Source of the DNA: Buttiauxella noackiae ATCC 51607
GTDB taxonomy: Bacteria > Pseudomonadota > Gammaproteobacteria > Enterobacterales > Enterobacteriaceae
Assembly: GCF_001654865.1 (NCBI RefSeq)
Contig: NZ_LXEO01000014.1
Span: forward strand, 124,001 to 188,000
Length of the DNA stretch: 64,000 nt
Reading direction: 5' to 3'
Under the pieces are notes generated by a model. The model did no database searches and was not told the DNA's origin. It saw only the letters and a program-made list of their open reading frames with translations. Position numbers and translations under genes: made by a program. The stretch's first letter is position 1; each line of letters starts with the position of its first letter. Positions 9,179 through 16,701 of this stretch are shown piece by piece.

Positions 9179-9442
9179 ATGATGAAAAACGTAACAATGA
9201 CCCTCGCCGCTCTTACTCTGGCTACGCTTTCTTTCTCTTCTATAGCTGCAAACCTGGTTGACTCAGCGCCAGTGACTCAGGAGAAAGTCGGTGTCATTAC
9301 CGCATGCACAAGCAGTAATAGCATTTCAAGTCTGCAACATGAAATGAATGTCAAAGCCACCAGAATGGGTGCCAGTTCTTACCGTATCGTCGGGGCTTAC
9401 GGCAACAACCGTTTGTGCGGTTCTGCGGAGATTTATAAATAA
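9179..9442 (+). CDS. Periplasmic DUF1471 (YhcN/BhsA-type) protein
   Basis: An 87-residue secreted protein with an N-terminal signal peptide (cleavage probably after SSIAA, about residue 24) and one DUF1471 domain ending GASSYRIVGAYGNN...GSAEIYK, the signature C-terminus of the BhsA/McbA/YhcN/YdgH group. Members are small periplasmic or envelope proteins linked to stress, metal, acid and biofilm responses; no enzymatic role is known. Two cysteines in the mature part (CTSS and LCGSAE) could form a disulfide. The start at 9179 has AAGGA at the right distance; 9182 is an alternative. It lies directly behind the metal cluster, but no operator links it to that cluster, so any part in metal tolerance is speculation. 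Confidence 0.8.
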   Translation: MMKNVTMTLAALTLATLSFSSIAANLVDSAPVTQEKVGVITACTSSNSISSLQHEMNVKATRMGASSYRIVGAYGNNRLCGSAEIYK

Positions 9443-9458
9443 GTCTGGCGCTAATGAA

Positions 9459-9581
9459 ATGGACGCTCCCATTTATCTGGCATCAAAGGAGGGTAATAGC
9501 CTTACGCCCGAGCAGCAGTGGGATAACGTCCGCCTGGTGACGACGCTTGCCGAAAAGTTTGGTTATCGGTTTGTCGGGTGA
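9459..9581 (+). CDS. Short ORF or gene fragment of unknown function
   Basis: A 40-residue frame beginning MDAPIYLASKEGNSLTP and ending EKFGYRFVG. The composition looks like real protein rather than shadow sequence and ends cleanly, but there is no convincing ribosome site and I do not recognise a family. It may be a small protein, or the C-terminal remnant of a gene whose front was lost when neighbouring genes were rearranged. The frame is open upstream into the DUF1471 gene, which argues against the longer version. Confidence 0.2.
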   Translation: MDAPIYLASKEGNSLTPEQQWDNVRLVTTLAEKFGYRFVG

Positions 9582-9601
9582 CTGACGTCACCCGATCCCG
9601 C

Positions 9602-11140
9602 TTACGCCAATTTGAATACCGCTACCGTTTCATTTAACGCTTGCGACTGCTCTTTAAGCGACATTGCCGCCGCTGAAGCCTGCTCTACCAACGCGGCATT
9701 TTGCTGCGTCACCACATCCATTTGCACTACAGCCTGGTTAATCTGCTCGATACCGCGGCTTTGCTCACCTGTGGACACTGCAATCTCTTCCATCAGCCCG
9801 GTGACTTCTTTGATGGCGTTGGAAATGCGTTGCATACTTTCGCCCGCACGGTTCACCAGATTGCTGCCGATATTGACTTGCTCGCCAGAAAGCTCAATTA
9901 GCTCTTTGATCTCTTTCGCTGCCACCGATGAACGTTGGGCCAAGTTGCGTACCTCTGTTGCTACAACTGCAAATCCGCGGCCTTGCTCACCTGCGCGTGC
10001 GGCTTCAACCGCGGCATTCAGCGCCAGAATATTGGTCTGGAAAGCGATATCTTCGATAATGCTAATAATATTGTCGATTTTGCTGGAACTGGACTCAATA
10101 TTACGCATTGAATCAATTACTTCACTGACAATCTCATTGCCATCATTGGCAGCAGTTAGCATGCCATTTGCCAGTTTGTTGGCCTGGCGAGAGTTGTCAG
10201 AAGTCGATTTTACCGTTACGGTCAACTGCTCCATGCTGGCAGCCGTTTGACCCAGCGATGACGCCTGCTCTTCGGTTCTGGCAGAAAGGTCGGTGTTACC
10301 GGCGGCAATCTCTTCAGAGGCGTAAGCCACGGTCTGGCTCGACTCGCGCACCTGGCCGATAATACTTGCCAGTGATACACGCATTTGCTCAAGCTCGCGC
10401 ATCATTGCACCAATCTCGTCATTGGCGCTGGCAACAATCGGCGTATGCAACACACCGCTGGCGATTTCAGTGCAATGCTCTTTGGCTTTATCCAGTTCGT
10501 TGAGTACCCGTTTTTTTAGAAGCCAGAATACGGCACCGAGGATAACGGCGAAGATCAGTGCAAAAATCGCGATACTCACGAGACTCTGTTTGAAACCAGA
10601 TTGAGCATCTTTGTTGAGCTGCTGCGCATACTGCTGGCGGAATGCCAGTAATTTATCCAGTGCGACTTCAAATTGCTTATCCAGCTGCGGCAGGGTGGAT
10701 GTCACCAGCGCACGAGCACGTGGAATGTCGTTGGCGCGGACAGCATCCAGTAAGGGTTGTAAGCCTTGCTCACGATAATTCACAAATGCGTTCTGATAGG
10801 AATCAGTCAAGACCTGTTCACCAGGCTGTTTGGGTGCCTCAAGATAAGCCTGAAATGCGATGTTTGCCTTCTCTAGTACCGATTGTGCGCCGTTGAGTGC
10901 CTGTAGCCCCTGATCGTTTAATCCTTGCTCACGTTCTTCTAACGCTTCCATGGCACGAACGCGCATGGTGCGGCTGTGATTGATTGGGTCGATAACCGAT
11001 AACACCACACGGATTTCGCGATTTACATTATCCAGAGATTGGTTGCTTCGCGTTAATGACCAGATGTTGGATGCAGTGCTAACCAGAAAAATAATCAGTA
11101 ACGTACTGAAAACTAGAATCGAAAAACGCCTGACGGACAT
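9602..11140 (-). CDS. Methyl-accepting chemotaxis protein (Tar-type sensor domain)
   Basis: Inner-membrane chemoreceptor of 512 residues. TM1 is at about 7-28. A periplasmic four-helix ligand domain of about 155 residues follows, then TM2 at about 187-208, a HAMP linker and a long cytoplasmic coiled coil. The signalling tip is unmistakable ([33 protein letters not shown]). The protein ends [12 protein letters not shown] without the NWETF-like pentapeptide that tethers CheR and CheB in Tar and Tsr, so it is probably a low-abundance-type receptor that depends on others for adaptation. The ligand cannot be read from the sequence. It is monocistronic and has a sigma-28-like promoter just upstream, which places it in the flagellar regulon. 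Confidence 0.92.
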   Translation of the reverse strand: MSVRRFSILVFSTLLIIFLVSTASNIWSLTRSNQSLDNVNREIRVVLSVIDPINHSRTMRVRAMEALEEREQGLNDQGLQALNGAQSVLEKANIAFQAYLEAPKQPGEQVLTDSYQNAFVNYREQGLQPLLDAVRANDIPRARALVTSTLPQLDKQFEVALDKLLAFRQQYAQQLNKDAQSGFKQSLVSIAIFALIFAVILGAVFWLLKKRVLNELDKAKEHCTEIASGVLHTPIVASANDEIGAMMRELEQMRVSLASIIGQVRESSQTVAYASEEIAAGNTDLSARTEEQASSLGQTAASMEQLTVTVKSTSDNSRQANKLANGMLTAANDGNEIVSEVIDSMRNIESSSSKIDNIISIIEDIAFQTNILALNAAVEAARAGEQGRGFAVVATEVRNLAQRSSVAAKEIKELIELSGEQVNIGSNLVNRAGESMQRISNAIKEVTGLMEEIAVSTGEQSRGIEQINQAVVQMDVVTQQNAALVEQASAAAMSLKEQSQALNETVAVFKLA

Positions 11141-11196
11141 GCGATACCCTTTTGTTTATAAAATAACCTGACTCGTTTCAGCCAGCACACCTGGGT

Positions 11197-11223
11197 ATAT
11201 CGGCAAGAATTGCAGGATATTTA
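11197..11223 (-). promoter_or_regulatory. Sigma-28 (FliA)-like promoter of the chemoreceptor gene
   Basis: Read on the minus strand: TAAATATC, 11 nt, then GCCGATAT. The FliA consensus is TAAAGTTT-N11-GCCGATAA. The -10 box agrees at 7 of 8 positions, the -35 at 5 of 8, and the spacer is exact. It ends about 56 nt before the receptor start codon, a normal leader length. Confidence 0.65.
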
Positions 11224-11328
11224 GTTGCACAAAGTCATCACGTAAGAAAATAGTCATATTTGTGTCATATGACTGCTTTATATCTTGTTGACCAAAACGG
11301 GTGACCAAAACCAAGGGTAGCAAACACC

Positions 11329-12687
11329 ATGAAATTAAAACCTTTTGCGCTGTTATTGACCTCTTTACTCCCTCTGGCAAGCCAGGCAGCAGAACCGCAG
11401 GTTGATCGTTATGTTGTCACATTTCCACAAGGTGACCATGTCGAATATAAAGGGGCATATGCCAGTCATTTCCCGGATGGTTTACCGGTTGGCGTGGGGT
11501 CGGGGCTGCAATTTATTCGTAAAGAGGGTAATGCACTGGTATTTGCCACGGTAACCGATCGCGGCCCAAATGCTGACTCACCAAAAGCCGGTAAAAAAGA
11601 TTCAAAGATTTTTGCTAACCCCAAATTTACCCCATTGCTGATGACTATCCGCGTTGCCGATGGCAAAGCGCAGGCTACTGATGCCCATGCGCTGCATGAC
11701 GAGAACGGCCCAATTAGCGGCCTACCGTTACCGGAAGGGTTAATCGGTGCCACCAATGAAATCGCCTTGAGTGACACCTTGCAGCAGTTATCGAGTGATA
11801 AACGTGGCCTGGATACTGAGGGGGTCACCCCGGATGGCAAAGGCGGTTACTGGTTGTGTGACGAATATGGCCCATTCATCATCAATATCGACGCTAACGG
11901 CAAAATCCTTAAAAAATATGGCCCGCAGGCAGAACAAGGCGAGCAGGGCGTGGCGGGGGGCTTGCCGAACATTATCAAATGGCGCCAGGCCAACCGTGGT
12001 TTTGAAGGGATTACACGCATGCCAGACGGACGTATTATCGCCGCCGTGCAAAGCACATTGGATATCGACGGCAAAACCAAAAACAGCGCGCAGTTTACCC
12101 GCCTGGTGAGCTTTAACCCGGAAACCGGCAAAACCGAGATGTACGGCTACCCCATTGATGTGGATGTCTACAAGAAAGCCAAAGACGCTAAAATTGGCGA
12201 TATCGTTGCACTGGATAACAACCGCCTGCTGCTGATTGAGCAGGGCGGTGACAAAAACAAAGCCATGCGTAATCTGATTTATGTCGTTGACCTCAGCCAT
12301 GCCAGCGATCTGAGTTCATTCGATAAAGAAAAAGCACCCGAGTTTGACGACGCCGAACAACTGAAAGCACGTGGTATCAAACTGGCGGAGAAAAAAGAGA
12401 TTGTTGATCTGCGTAAACTGGGCTGGCAGCAAGAGAAAGCGGAAGGCATGACGCTGATTGATAACCAGACCATCGCCGTGATTAACGACAACGATTTTGG
12501 TCTGCAGCCGGTACTGGAAAACCCGGATGCTGACGATAAGAAAGCAGATGACTATGAGGTGGATGGCAAAGGGCATCTGCTGCGCGACGGTAAAGAAGTC
12601 GCGACTAAAATCGCTTTAAAACCGTTGGAAAAACCTGAATCACAAAATGAGCTTTGGGTTATTAAATTGCCTGAGGCGTTGAAGTAA
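11329..12687 (+). CDS. Secreted esterase-like phytase-family protein
   Basis: A 452-residue exported protein with a clear signal peptide (MKLKPFALLLTSLLPLASQA, cleavage near residue 21). The body matches the 'esterase-like activity of phytase' family, a beta-propeller-type fold. Diagnostic blocks are VTDRGPNADS (about residue 75), EGVTPDGKGGYWLCDEYGPFI (about 165-185), NRGFEGITRMPDGR (about 220) and the late KAEGMTLIDNQTIAVINDND. The protein is acidic and lysine-rich and probably acts in the periplasm on a phosphate ester or sugar phosphate; the natural substrate is unknown. The gene stands alone, divergent from the chemoreceptor, with a strong terminator behind it. The direct repeats TGACCAAAAC at 11289 and 11302, just ahead of the start, may be a regulator site. 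Confidence 0.8.
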   Translation: MKLKPFALLLTSLLPLASQAAEPQVDRYVVTFPQGDHVEYKGAYASHFPDGLPVGVGSGLQFIRKEGNALVFATVTDRGPNADSPKAGKKDSKIFANPKFTPLLMTIRVADGKAQATDAHALHDENGPISGLPLPEGLIGATNEIALSDTLQQLSSDKRGLDTEGVTPDGKGGYWLCDEYGPFIINIDANGKILKKYGPQAEQGEQGVAGGLPNIIKWRQANRGFEGITRMPDGRIIAAVQSTLDIDGKTKNSAQFTRLVSFNPETGKTEMYGYPIDVDVYKKAKDAKIGDIVALDNNRLLLIEQGGDKNKAMRNLIYVVDLSHASDLSSFDKEKAPEFDDAEQLKARGIKLAEKKEIVDLRKLGWQQEKAEGMTLIDNQTIAVINDNDFGLQPVLENPDADDKKADDYEVDGKGHLLRDGKEVATKIALKPLEKPESQNELWVIKLPEALK

Positions 12688-12706
12688 GACGATTTGAAAT
12701 AATACC

Positions 12707-12739
12707 GGGCAGCCAGATGGTTGCCCTTATTTTATTTTT
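12707..12739 (+). terminator. Intrinsic terminator of the phytase-like gene
   Basis: Stem GGGCAGCC / GGTTGCCC (one G-T pair) with a 4-nt loop at 12707-12726, followed by a T-rich tract. The tract overlaps the 3' end of the convergent LysR gene (stop at 12732). Confidence 0.75.
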
Positions 12740-13667
12740 CAGTATTACTTTCCATTACGCTGCGAATTGAGTCTACGAGTGCAACTGCTGCGGGTGATAA
12801 TTCGGAGTCGGCAAGTCGGGAAATACCAATTTGCTCCAGAATCAGCGGCTCGAATGACGGGAGCCTCACAAGATCGTTACGGTAAGTCAAATCAGTCACA
12901 ATAGACTGCGGCAAGATCCCCAATAGGTCTGTCTTTTTTAATAACCACAAGATATTAAAAAACGAAACCGCTTCAATAGTGGCATGGGGAGGATCCATAT
13001 TTTCATGATAAAAAATATTATCAAATTGCTTACGCAACGTGGTCTCAACCGGAGGCAAAATCCATGCCTCGCGCTTTAGTGTCTCAAGTGTTGCATTAGG
13101 ATTTTGTTCCAGTGGGTGCCCGCGCCGCGCAACAATGATGGCATTTTCGCTAAATAGTGCTTCCTGTGCGATGACTGCACTGGAACGAATATCGGATAGA
13201 CGGCCCACCAGGAAATCCAGCTCTCCAGAAATCAGTCGGGGTAGGAGCTCTCCACTAACGCCTTCAACAATTTTTATACGAATATCGGGCCGGGAAACAC
13301 TTAGCCTGGCAATTGCCGCAGGGATCAGGTAACTCGATCCGGTCAAAATACTGCCAATCGCAACCCTGCCTGTTTGCCCGCGTCCCATGGCATCGATCGC
13401 CTGAGATACTTGGTCAAGCTGCGCCAGCACCATTTTGCTTCTCTCGACAAAGTCCCGACCCAGTTCCGTGGGCGTCACACCACGACGATTGCGCAAAAAC
13501 AGCTTTGCCTCGACTGCATCTTCAAGATCCTGAAGCAGTTTACTGGCGGTTGGTTGTGAAACCTTTAGTGAACGTGCGGCGTGAAGAACACTTCCGTACT
13601 CAAAGAGCGCTATCGCCAGACGAAAATGTCTTACCGTCGCCCAACGTTCTAATCTGTCTGTTCTCAT
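12732..13667 (-). CDS. LysR-family transcriptional regulator
   Basis: DNA-binding activator/repressor of 311 residues, the usual LysR length. The N-terminal winged helix is at about 14-75 (FRLAIALFEYGSVLHAARSLKVSQPTASKLLQDLE). A periplasmic-binding-protein-like effector domain follows (GRVAIGSI near residue 99 onward). It resembles the GbpR/PcaQ-type subgroup, whose members respond to sugars or aromatic acids; the effector here is not known. It is transcribed divergently from a small SnoaL-like gene across 102 bp that contain two copies of GAATATCACA, so that gene is the most likely target. Confidence 0.88.
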   Translation of the reverse strand: MRTDRLERWATVRHFRLAIALFEYGSVLHAARSLKVSQPTASKLLQDLEDAVEAKLFLRNRRGVTPTELGRDFVERSKMVLAQLDQVSQAIDAMGRGQTGRVAIGSILTGSSYLIPAAIARLSVSRPDIRIKIVEGVSGELLPRLISGELDFLVGRLSDIRSSAVIAQEALFSENAIIVARRGHPLEQNPNATLETLKREAWILPPVETTLRKQFDNIFYHENMDPPHATIEAVSFFNILWLLKKTDLLGILPQSIVTDLTYRNDLVRLPSFEPLILEQIGISRLADSELSPAAVALVDSIRSVMESNTEK

Positions 13668-13683
13668 GTGCTATCCACTTTTT

Positions 13684-13724
13684 GAATATCACATGCAATA
13701 TATCCGGTATTTACGAATATCACA
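13684..13724. promoter_or_regulatory. Candidate LysR-regulator sites (direct repeat)
   Basis: GAATATCACA occurs at 13684-13693 and again at 13715-13724, 31 bp apart (three helical turns), in the AT-rich gap between the divergent LysR and SnoaL-like genes. Equal-face spacing in a divergent promoter suggests binding of one tetramer. No T-N11-A motif was tested beyond inspection. Confidence 0.45.
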
Positions 13725-13769
13725 AACCTTCATATACTCGTTTTTATATTATCCAGCCGGAGTTTTCCC

Positions 13770-14195
13770 ATGAAAGAAAATAACCTTGCAACAGTAAAAA
13801 AATACTTCAAATATTGTGTCGATGGAAAAGATGCACAGCGTGTTGATGAGTATTTTGCCAAAGATGTCATTATTCATCGCCCTGATTGCGATGCACCAAT
13901 ACATGGTATTGAGAATTTCAAGCAAGCGTTAACCGAACACGTATTAGACCGCTATGAATCCATTGTCACGACATTCAGCAAAGAAGTGGTCACTGAAGAT
14001 GTAGTGGTGGTTCATTTAAAACATGTTGCGCGAGGTTCTAACACCTGGCATGGTTTTGATGTTCATGGCAAAGATGTTACATGGACCGCGTTGACTTATT
14101 TCCGATTTAATTCCGAAGGAAAAGTCGTTGAAGAGATTGTCGAAAGAAATGAGTTATTTATGGCAAAGCAGGTAGGGATTATTGATTATAAATAA
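13770..14195 (+). CDS. SnoaL-like / NTF2-fold protein
   Basis: A 141-residue soluble protein of the SnoaL-like polyketide-cyclase/NTF2 superfamily. The family pattern is visible: an N-terminal helix pair (VKKYFKYCVDGKDAQRVDEYF), then DVIIHRP, GIENFKQAL, a central WHGFDVHGKDV strand pair and the closing TYFRFNSEGKVVEEIVERNE. Family members are cone-shaped alpha+beta barrels that act as isomerases, cyclases or hydrolases on small hydrophobic molecules, or have no known activity. There is no signal peptide. The divergent LysR gene is probably its regulator. The substrate is unknown; a detoxification role for a reactive small molecule would be a guess. Confidence 0.75.
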   Translation: MKENNLATVKKYFKYCVDGKDAQRVDEYFAKDVIIHRPDCDAPIHGIENFKQALTEHVLDRYESIVTTFSKEVVTEDVVVVHLKHVARGSNTWHGFDVHGKDVTWTALTYFRFNSEGKVVEEIVERNELFMAKQVGIIDYK

Positions 14196-14244
14196 ATCAG
14201 GCTTAAATAAACGGTAACGTTATCCATATAGCACCCGAATTATT

Positions 14245-14268
14245 GCGGGAAATAGCGTACTTTCCCGC
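14245..14268. terminator. Hairpin between convergent genes
   Basis: Perfect 8-bp arms GCGGGAAA (14245-14252) and TTTCCCGC (14261-14268) with an 8-nt loop. It lies between the ends of the SnoaL-like gene and the LacI gene that meets it head-on. The flanks are A/T-rich rather than pure T-tracts, so it is a plausible but not textbook bidirectional terminator. Confidence 0.45.
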
Positions 14269-14295
14269 CCCATAAATTTAATTTCACGAAATTAA

Positions 14296-15267
14296 CTATA
14301 CCGATCCCCGCACCAGTAATTTCCAGTCCAGAATCTCATTCACAGTTTCAACTTCCGGGTTATTAATGCGCTCAAGCAGCAACTGCACGCTGCGAACGCC
14401 GAGCTGGTGCATTGGCTGTTCGATAGTGGTGAGCGGTGGATAGGTGACGGAACCAAACGGCACGCCATCAAAGCCCATTACCGCGACATCTTCCGGAACA
14501 CGCAAACCTTGCTCATGAGCGTAATGCATCGCGCCACCGGCCAGTGCATCGGAAATGGCGAATACCGCATCCGGCGGTTCGGGCAGGGTAAACAGTTCAG
14601 CCATCGCTTGTATGCCCGCCTGATATTCCAGGCTGTCGGCATACACCACCGCTTGCCAGTTTTTACCAGAAGCAGCGCGATATCCCGCTTCACGCTGTTG
14701 AGAATAGAGATAACGCAGATCGCCGTTGATTAATGCGATGCGTTTATATCCTGATGTCATCAGGTGATCGACTGCGGCAGAAGCCGCTTTGAAATTATCA
14801 ATGGTTACCGATGATGCGTTATAACCCGGATCGCCTTCACCACATTGTACCCAGGGTGAATCCCCAATCAGCGTGGTTAACCCCGGCAAGCAACTGATGG
14901 CATCCATGGTGATAACGCCATCGACTACTTTGCCGCTTAACAGACGCAAATAGGCCGATTCTCGCGTCAGGCGTGATTCAGAATTGCATAGCAGAATGTG
15001 GTAGCCATGCTTTTCCGCTTCCTCTTCGATACCGCGCACTACGCGGGCGCAGAAGGGGTTGGTGATGTTTGAAACCAACACTAATAGCATGCGACTGCGT
15101 GAAGTGCGTAACTGGCGCGCCAGCAGGTTAGGTTGGTATTCGCACGCCTCGATCGCCGCCAGCACTTTATCGCGCGTGTCCGGTTTAACGGCGGGATTGC
15201 CGTTTAAAACCCTGGAAACGGTCGCGGTAGAAACACCAGCAATTCTCGCCACTTTATCTATCGACAT
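14296..15267 (-). CDS. LacI-family transcriptional repressor
   Basis: Sugar-responsive repressor of about 323 residues. The start is taken at 15267 (MSIDKVARIAGVSTATVSRVL), where the family's helix-turn-helix begins and AAAGGATC gives a ribosome site; a longer frame to 15306 adds 13 unlikely residues. The N-terminal HTH and hinge (LLARQLRTSRSRM) are followed by a periplasmic-binding-protein-like core (VLVSNITNPFCARVVRGIEEE; FDGVPFGSVTYPPLTTIEQP). It is divergent from the transporter-dehydrogenase operon, and two LacI-type operators lie between them, so it very probably controls that operon. The inducer would be the sugar or a keto-derivative of the pathway. Confidence 0.9.
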   Translation of the reverse strand: MSIDKVARIAGVSTATVSRVLNGNPAVKPDTRDKVLAAIEACEYQPNLLARQLRTSRSRMLLVLVSNITNPFCARVVRGIEEEAEKHGYHILLCNSESRLTRESAYLRLLSGKVVDGVITMDAISCLPGLTTLIGDSPWVQCGEGDPGYNASSVTIDNFKAASAAVDHLMTSGYKRIALINGDLRYLYSQQREAGYRAASGKNWQAVVYADSLEYQAGIQAMAELFTLPEPPDAVFAISDALAGGAMHYAHEQGLRVPEDVAVMGFDGVPFGSVTYPPLTTIEQPMHQLGVRSVQLLLERINNPEVETVNEILDWKLLVRGSV

Positions 15268-15360
15268 GTTGATCCTTTGGACGAACGGTTGATTTGTGAA
15301 CCACATTCCAGATTTGAATTGATAGTAACAAATAATTCATCAGCATGATGGTAACCCTGA

Positions 15361-15406
15361 TGAAATCGATTACATTTTTAATGAAGTGCGAATGTAATCG
15401 ATTTCA
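15361..15406. promoter_or_regulatory. Pair of LacI-type operators
   Basis: TGAAATCGATTACA at 15361-15374 and its exact reverse complement TGTAATCGATTTCA at 15393-15406. Each contains the near-palindromic ATCGAT core typical of LacI/GalR operators. Their centres are 32 bp apart, close to three helical turns. They lie 48-93 bp before the transporter start, and the repressor gene is divergent. Confidence 0.8.
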
Positions 15407-15453
15407 TAACAAAAACTCTTACCCTTAAATCAATACTCTGTACCGGAGGATTT

Positions 15454-16701
15454 ATGTCTTCTCAGTCGGCCGTTGGGGCACAAGTGGCTACTCATAAATG
15501 GGTGATTCCACGCCTGTCGTTAATGATGTTTCTCGAGTTTTTCGTCTGGGGGGCCTGGTATGTCACCCTCGGGGTGGTGATGGGTAAATATGGTCTGAGT
15601 GCGTTGATTGGTGATGCGTATTCCACTGGGCCGATTGCTTCCATTTTGTCGCCGTTTGTTCTCGGCATGCTAGTGGACCGTTTCTTTGCCTCGCAAAAAG
15701 TCCTCGGCGTGTTGCACCTGATTGGCGCGGCATTACTGTGGTGGCTGCCGGGCATGTTTGAAAGCGGGCAGAGCGGCCTGTTGTGGATAGTATTTGCCTA
15801 CATGCTTTGCTACATGCCAACAATTGCGCTGAGCAACAACGTAGCGTTCCACAGTCTTGCGAACAGTGAAAAAGGGTTCCCGATTGTGCGTGCGTTCGGC
15901 ACCATCGGCTGGATTGTCGCGGGGTTAATTGTTGGCACCAGCGGGCTTTCTGACAGCACGGGTATCTTCACCCTGGCGGCGGTAGCCTCTGTGGTGTTGG
16001 GGATTTATAGCTTTACACTGCCTAATACGCCCGCACCAGATCGTGGCAAACCGCTTTCGATGCGTGATCTGGTTTGTGCCGATGCGTTCGCTCTGCTTAA
16101 ACAGCGCCATTTTATGGTGTTTATCATTTGCGCCACTCTTATCTCCATTCCTCTGGCGGCTTATTACGCCTACGCCGCACCGTTTATTTCCGCAGTTGGG
16201 TTTGAGAACGTCAGCGGCGTGATGGCATTAGGTCAGATGTCTGAGCTGCTGTTTATGCTATTGATTCCGTTCTTCTTCCGCCGTCTGGGCATCAAAATGA
16301 TGCTGCTTATCGGTATGCTGGCATGGTTTGCTCGTTACGCGATGTTTGCCCTTGGCATCACCGAAGAGACACGCTGGATGATCTACATCGGCATCATTCT
16401 GCATGGGGTTTGCTACGACTTCTTCTTTGTCATCGGTTTTATCTACACAGACAAAGTGGCAGGCAACAAAGTGAAGGGGCAAGCGCAAAGCCTGCTGGTG
16501 CTGTTCACTTACGGTTTAGGGATGCTGATTGGCTCGCAAATTAGCGGCGCGGTATTTAACCGTTCGGTTACTGCACAAGGCGCTGAGGGCTTGTTGCAAT
16601 GGCAACAGTTCTGGTGGATGCCAGCTATTGCAGCCGTGGTGATTGCGGCGATCTTCTTCTTTAGCTTCAACTATAAAGAGGGCGAGCAGCATGGCAAATA
16701 A
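15454..16701 (+). CDS. MFS sugar/nucleoside:H+ symporter (NupG/YegT-like)
   Basis: Inner-membrane transporter of 415 residues with about 12 membrane segments, in the nucleoside:H+ symporter branch of the major facilitator superfamily. The opening (RLSLMMFLEFFVWGAWYVTLGVVM) and the block FHSLANSEKGFPIVRAFGTIGWI are hallmarks of NupG/XapB/YegT. The conserved FYTDKVAG-type motif near TM10 appears here as IYTDKVAGNKVKGQAQSL. Partners of the YegT type often sit beside sugar-oxidoreductase genes and carry glycosides instead of nucleosides. It is the first gene of the operon; the dehydrogenase start overlaps its end by 11 nt. Substrate: probably the glycoside or sugar processed by the next three genes. 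Confidence 0.85.
   Translation: MSSQSAVGAQVATHKWVIPRLSLMMFLEFFVWGAWYVTLGVVMGKYGLSALIGDAYSTGPIASILSPFVLGMLVDRFFASQKVLGVLHLIGAALLWWLPGMFESGQSGLLWIVFAYMLCYMPTIALSNNVAFHSLANSEKGFPIVRAFGTIGWIVAGLIVGTSGLSDSTGIFTLAAVASVVLGIYSFTLPNTPAPDRGKPLSMRDLVCADAFALLKQRHFMVFIICATLISIPLAAYYAYAAPFISAVGFENVSGVMALGQMSELLFMLLIPFFFRRLGIKMMLLIGMLAWFARYAMFALGITEETRWMIYIGIILHGVCYDFFFVIGFIYTDKVAGNKVKGQAQSLLVLFTYGLGMLIGSQISGAVFNRSVTAQGAEGLLQWQQFWWMPAIAAVVIAAIFFFSFNYKEGEQHGK

Noticed and set aside
9348-9581. 77-residue frame overlapping the DUF1471 gene
   Set aside because: Its first part is an out-of-frame reading of the DUF1471 coding sequence; only the last 40 codons were kept as a low-confidence fragment.
9612-10250. 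212-residue plus-strand frame within the chemoreceptor gene
   Set aside because: Ser/Ala-rich mirror of the coiled-coil coding sequence, no start signal, no family.
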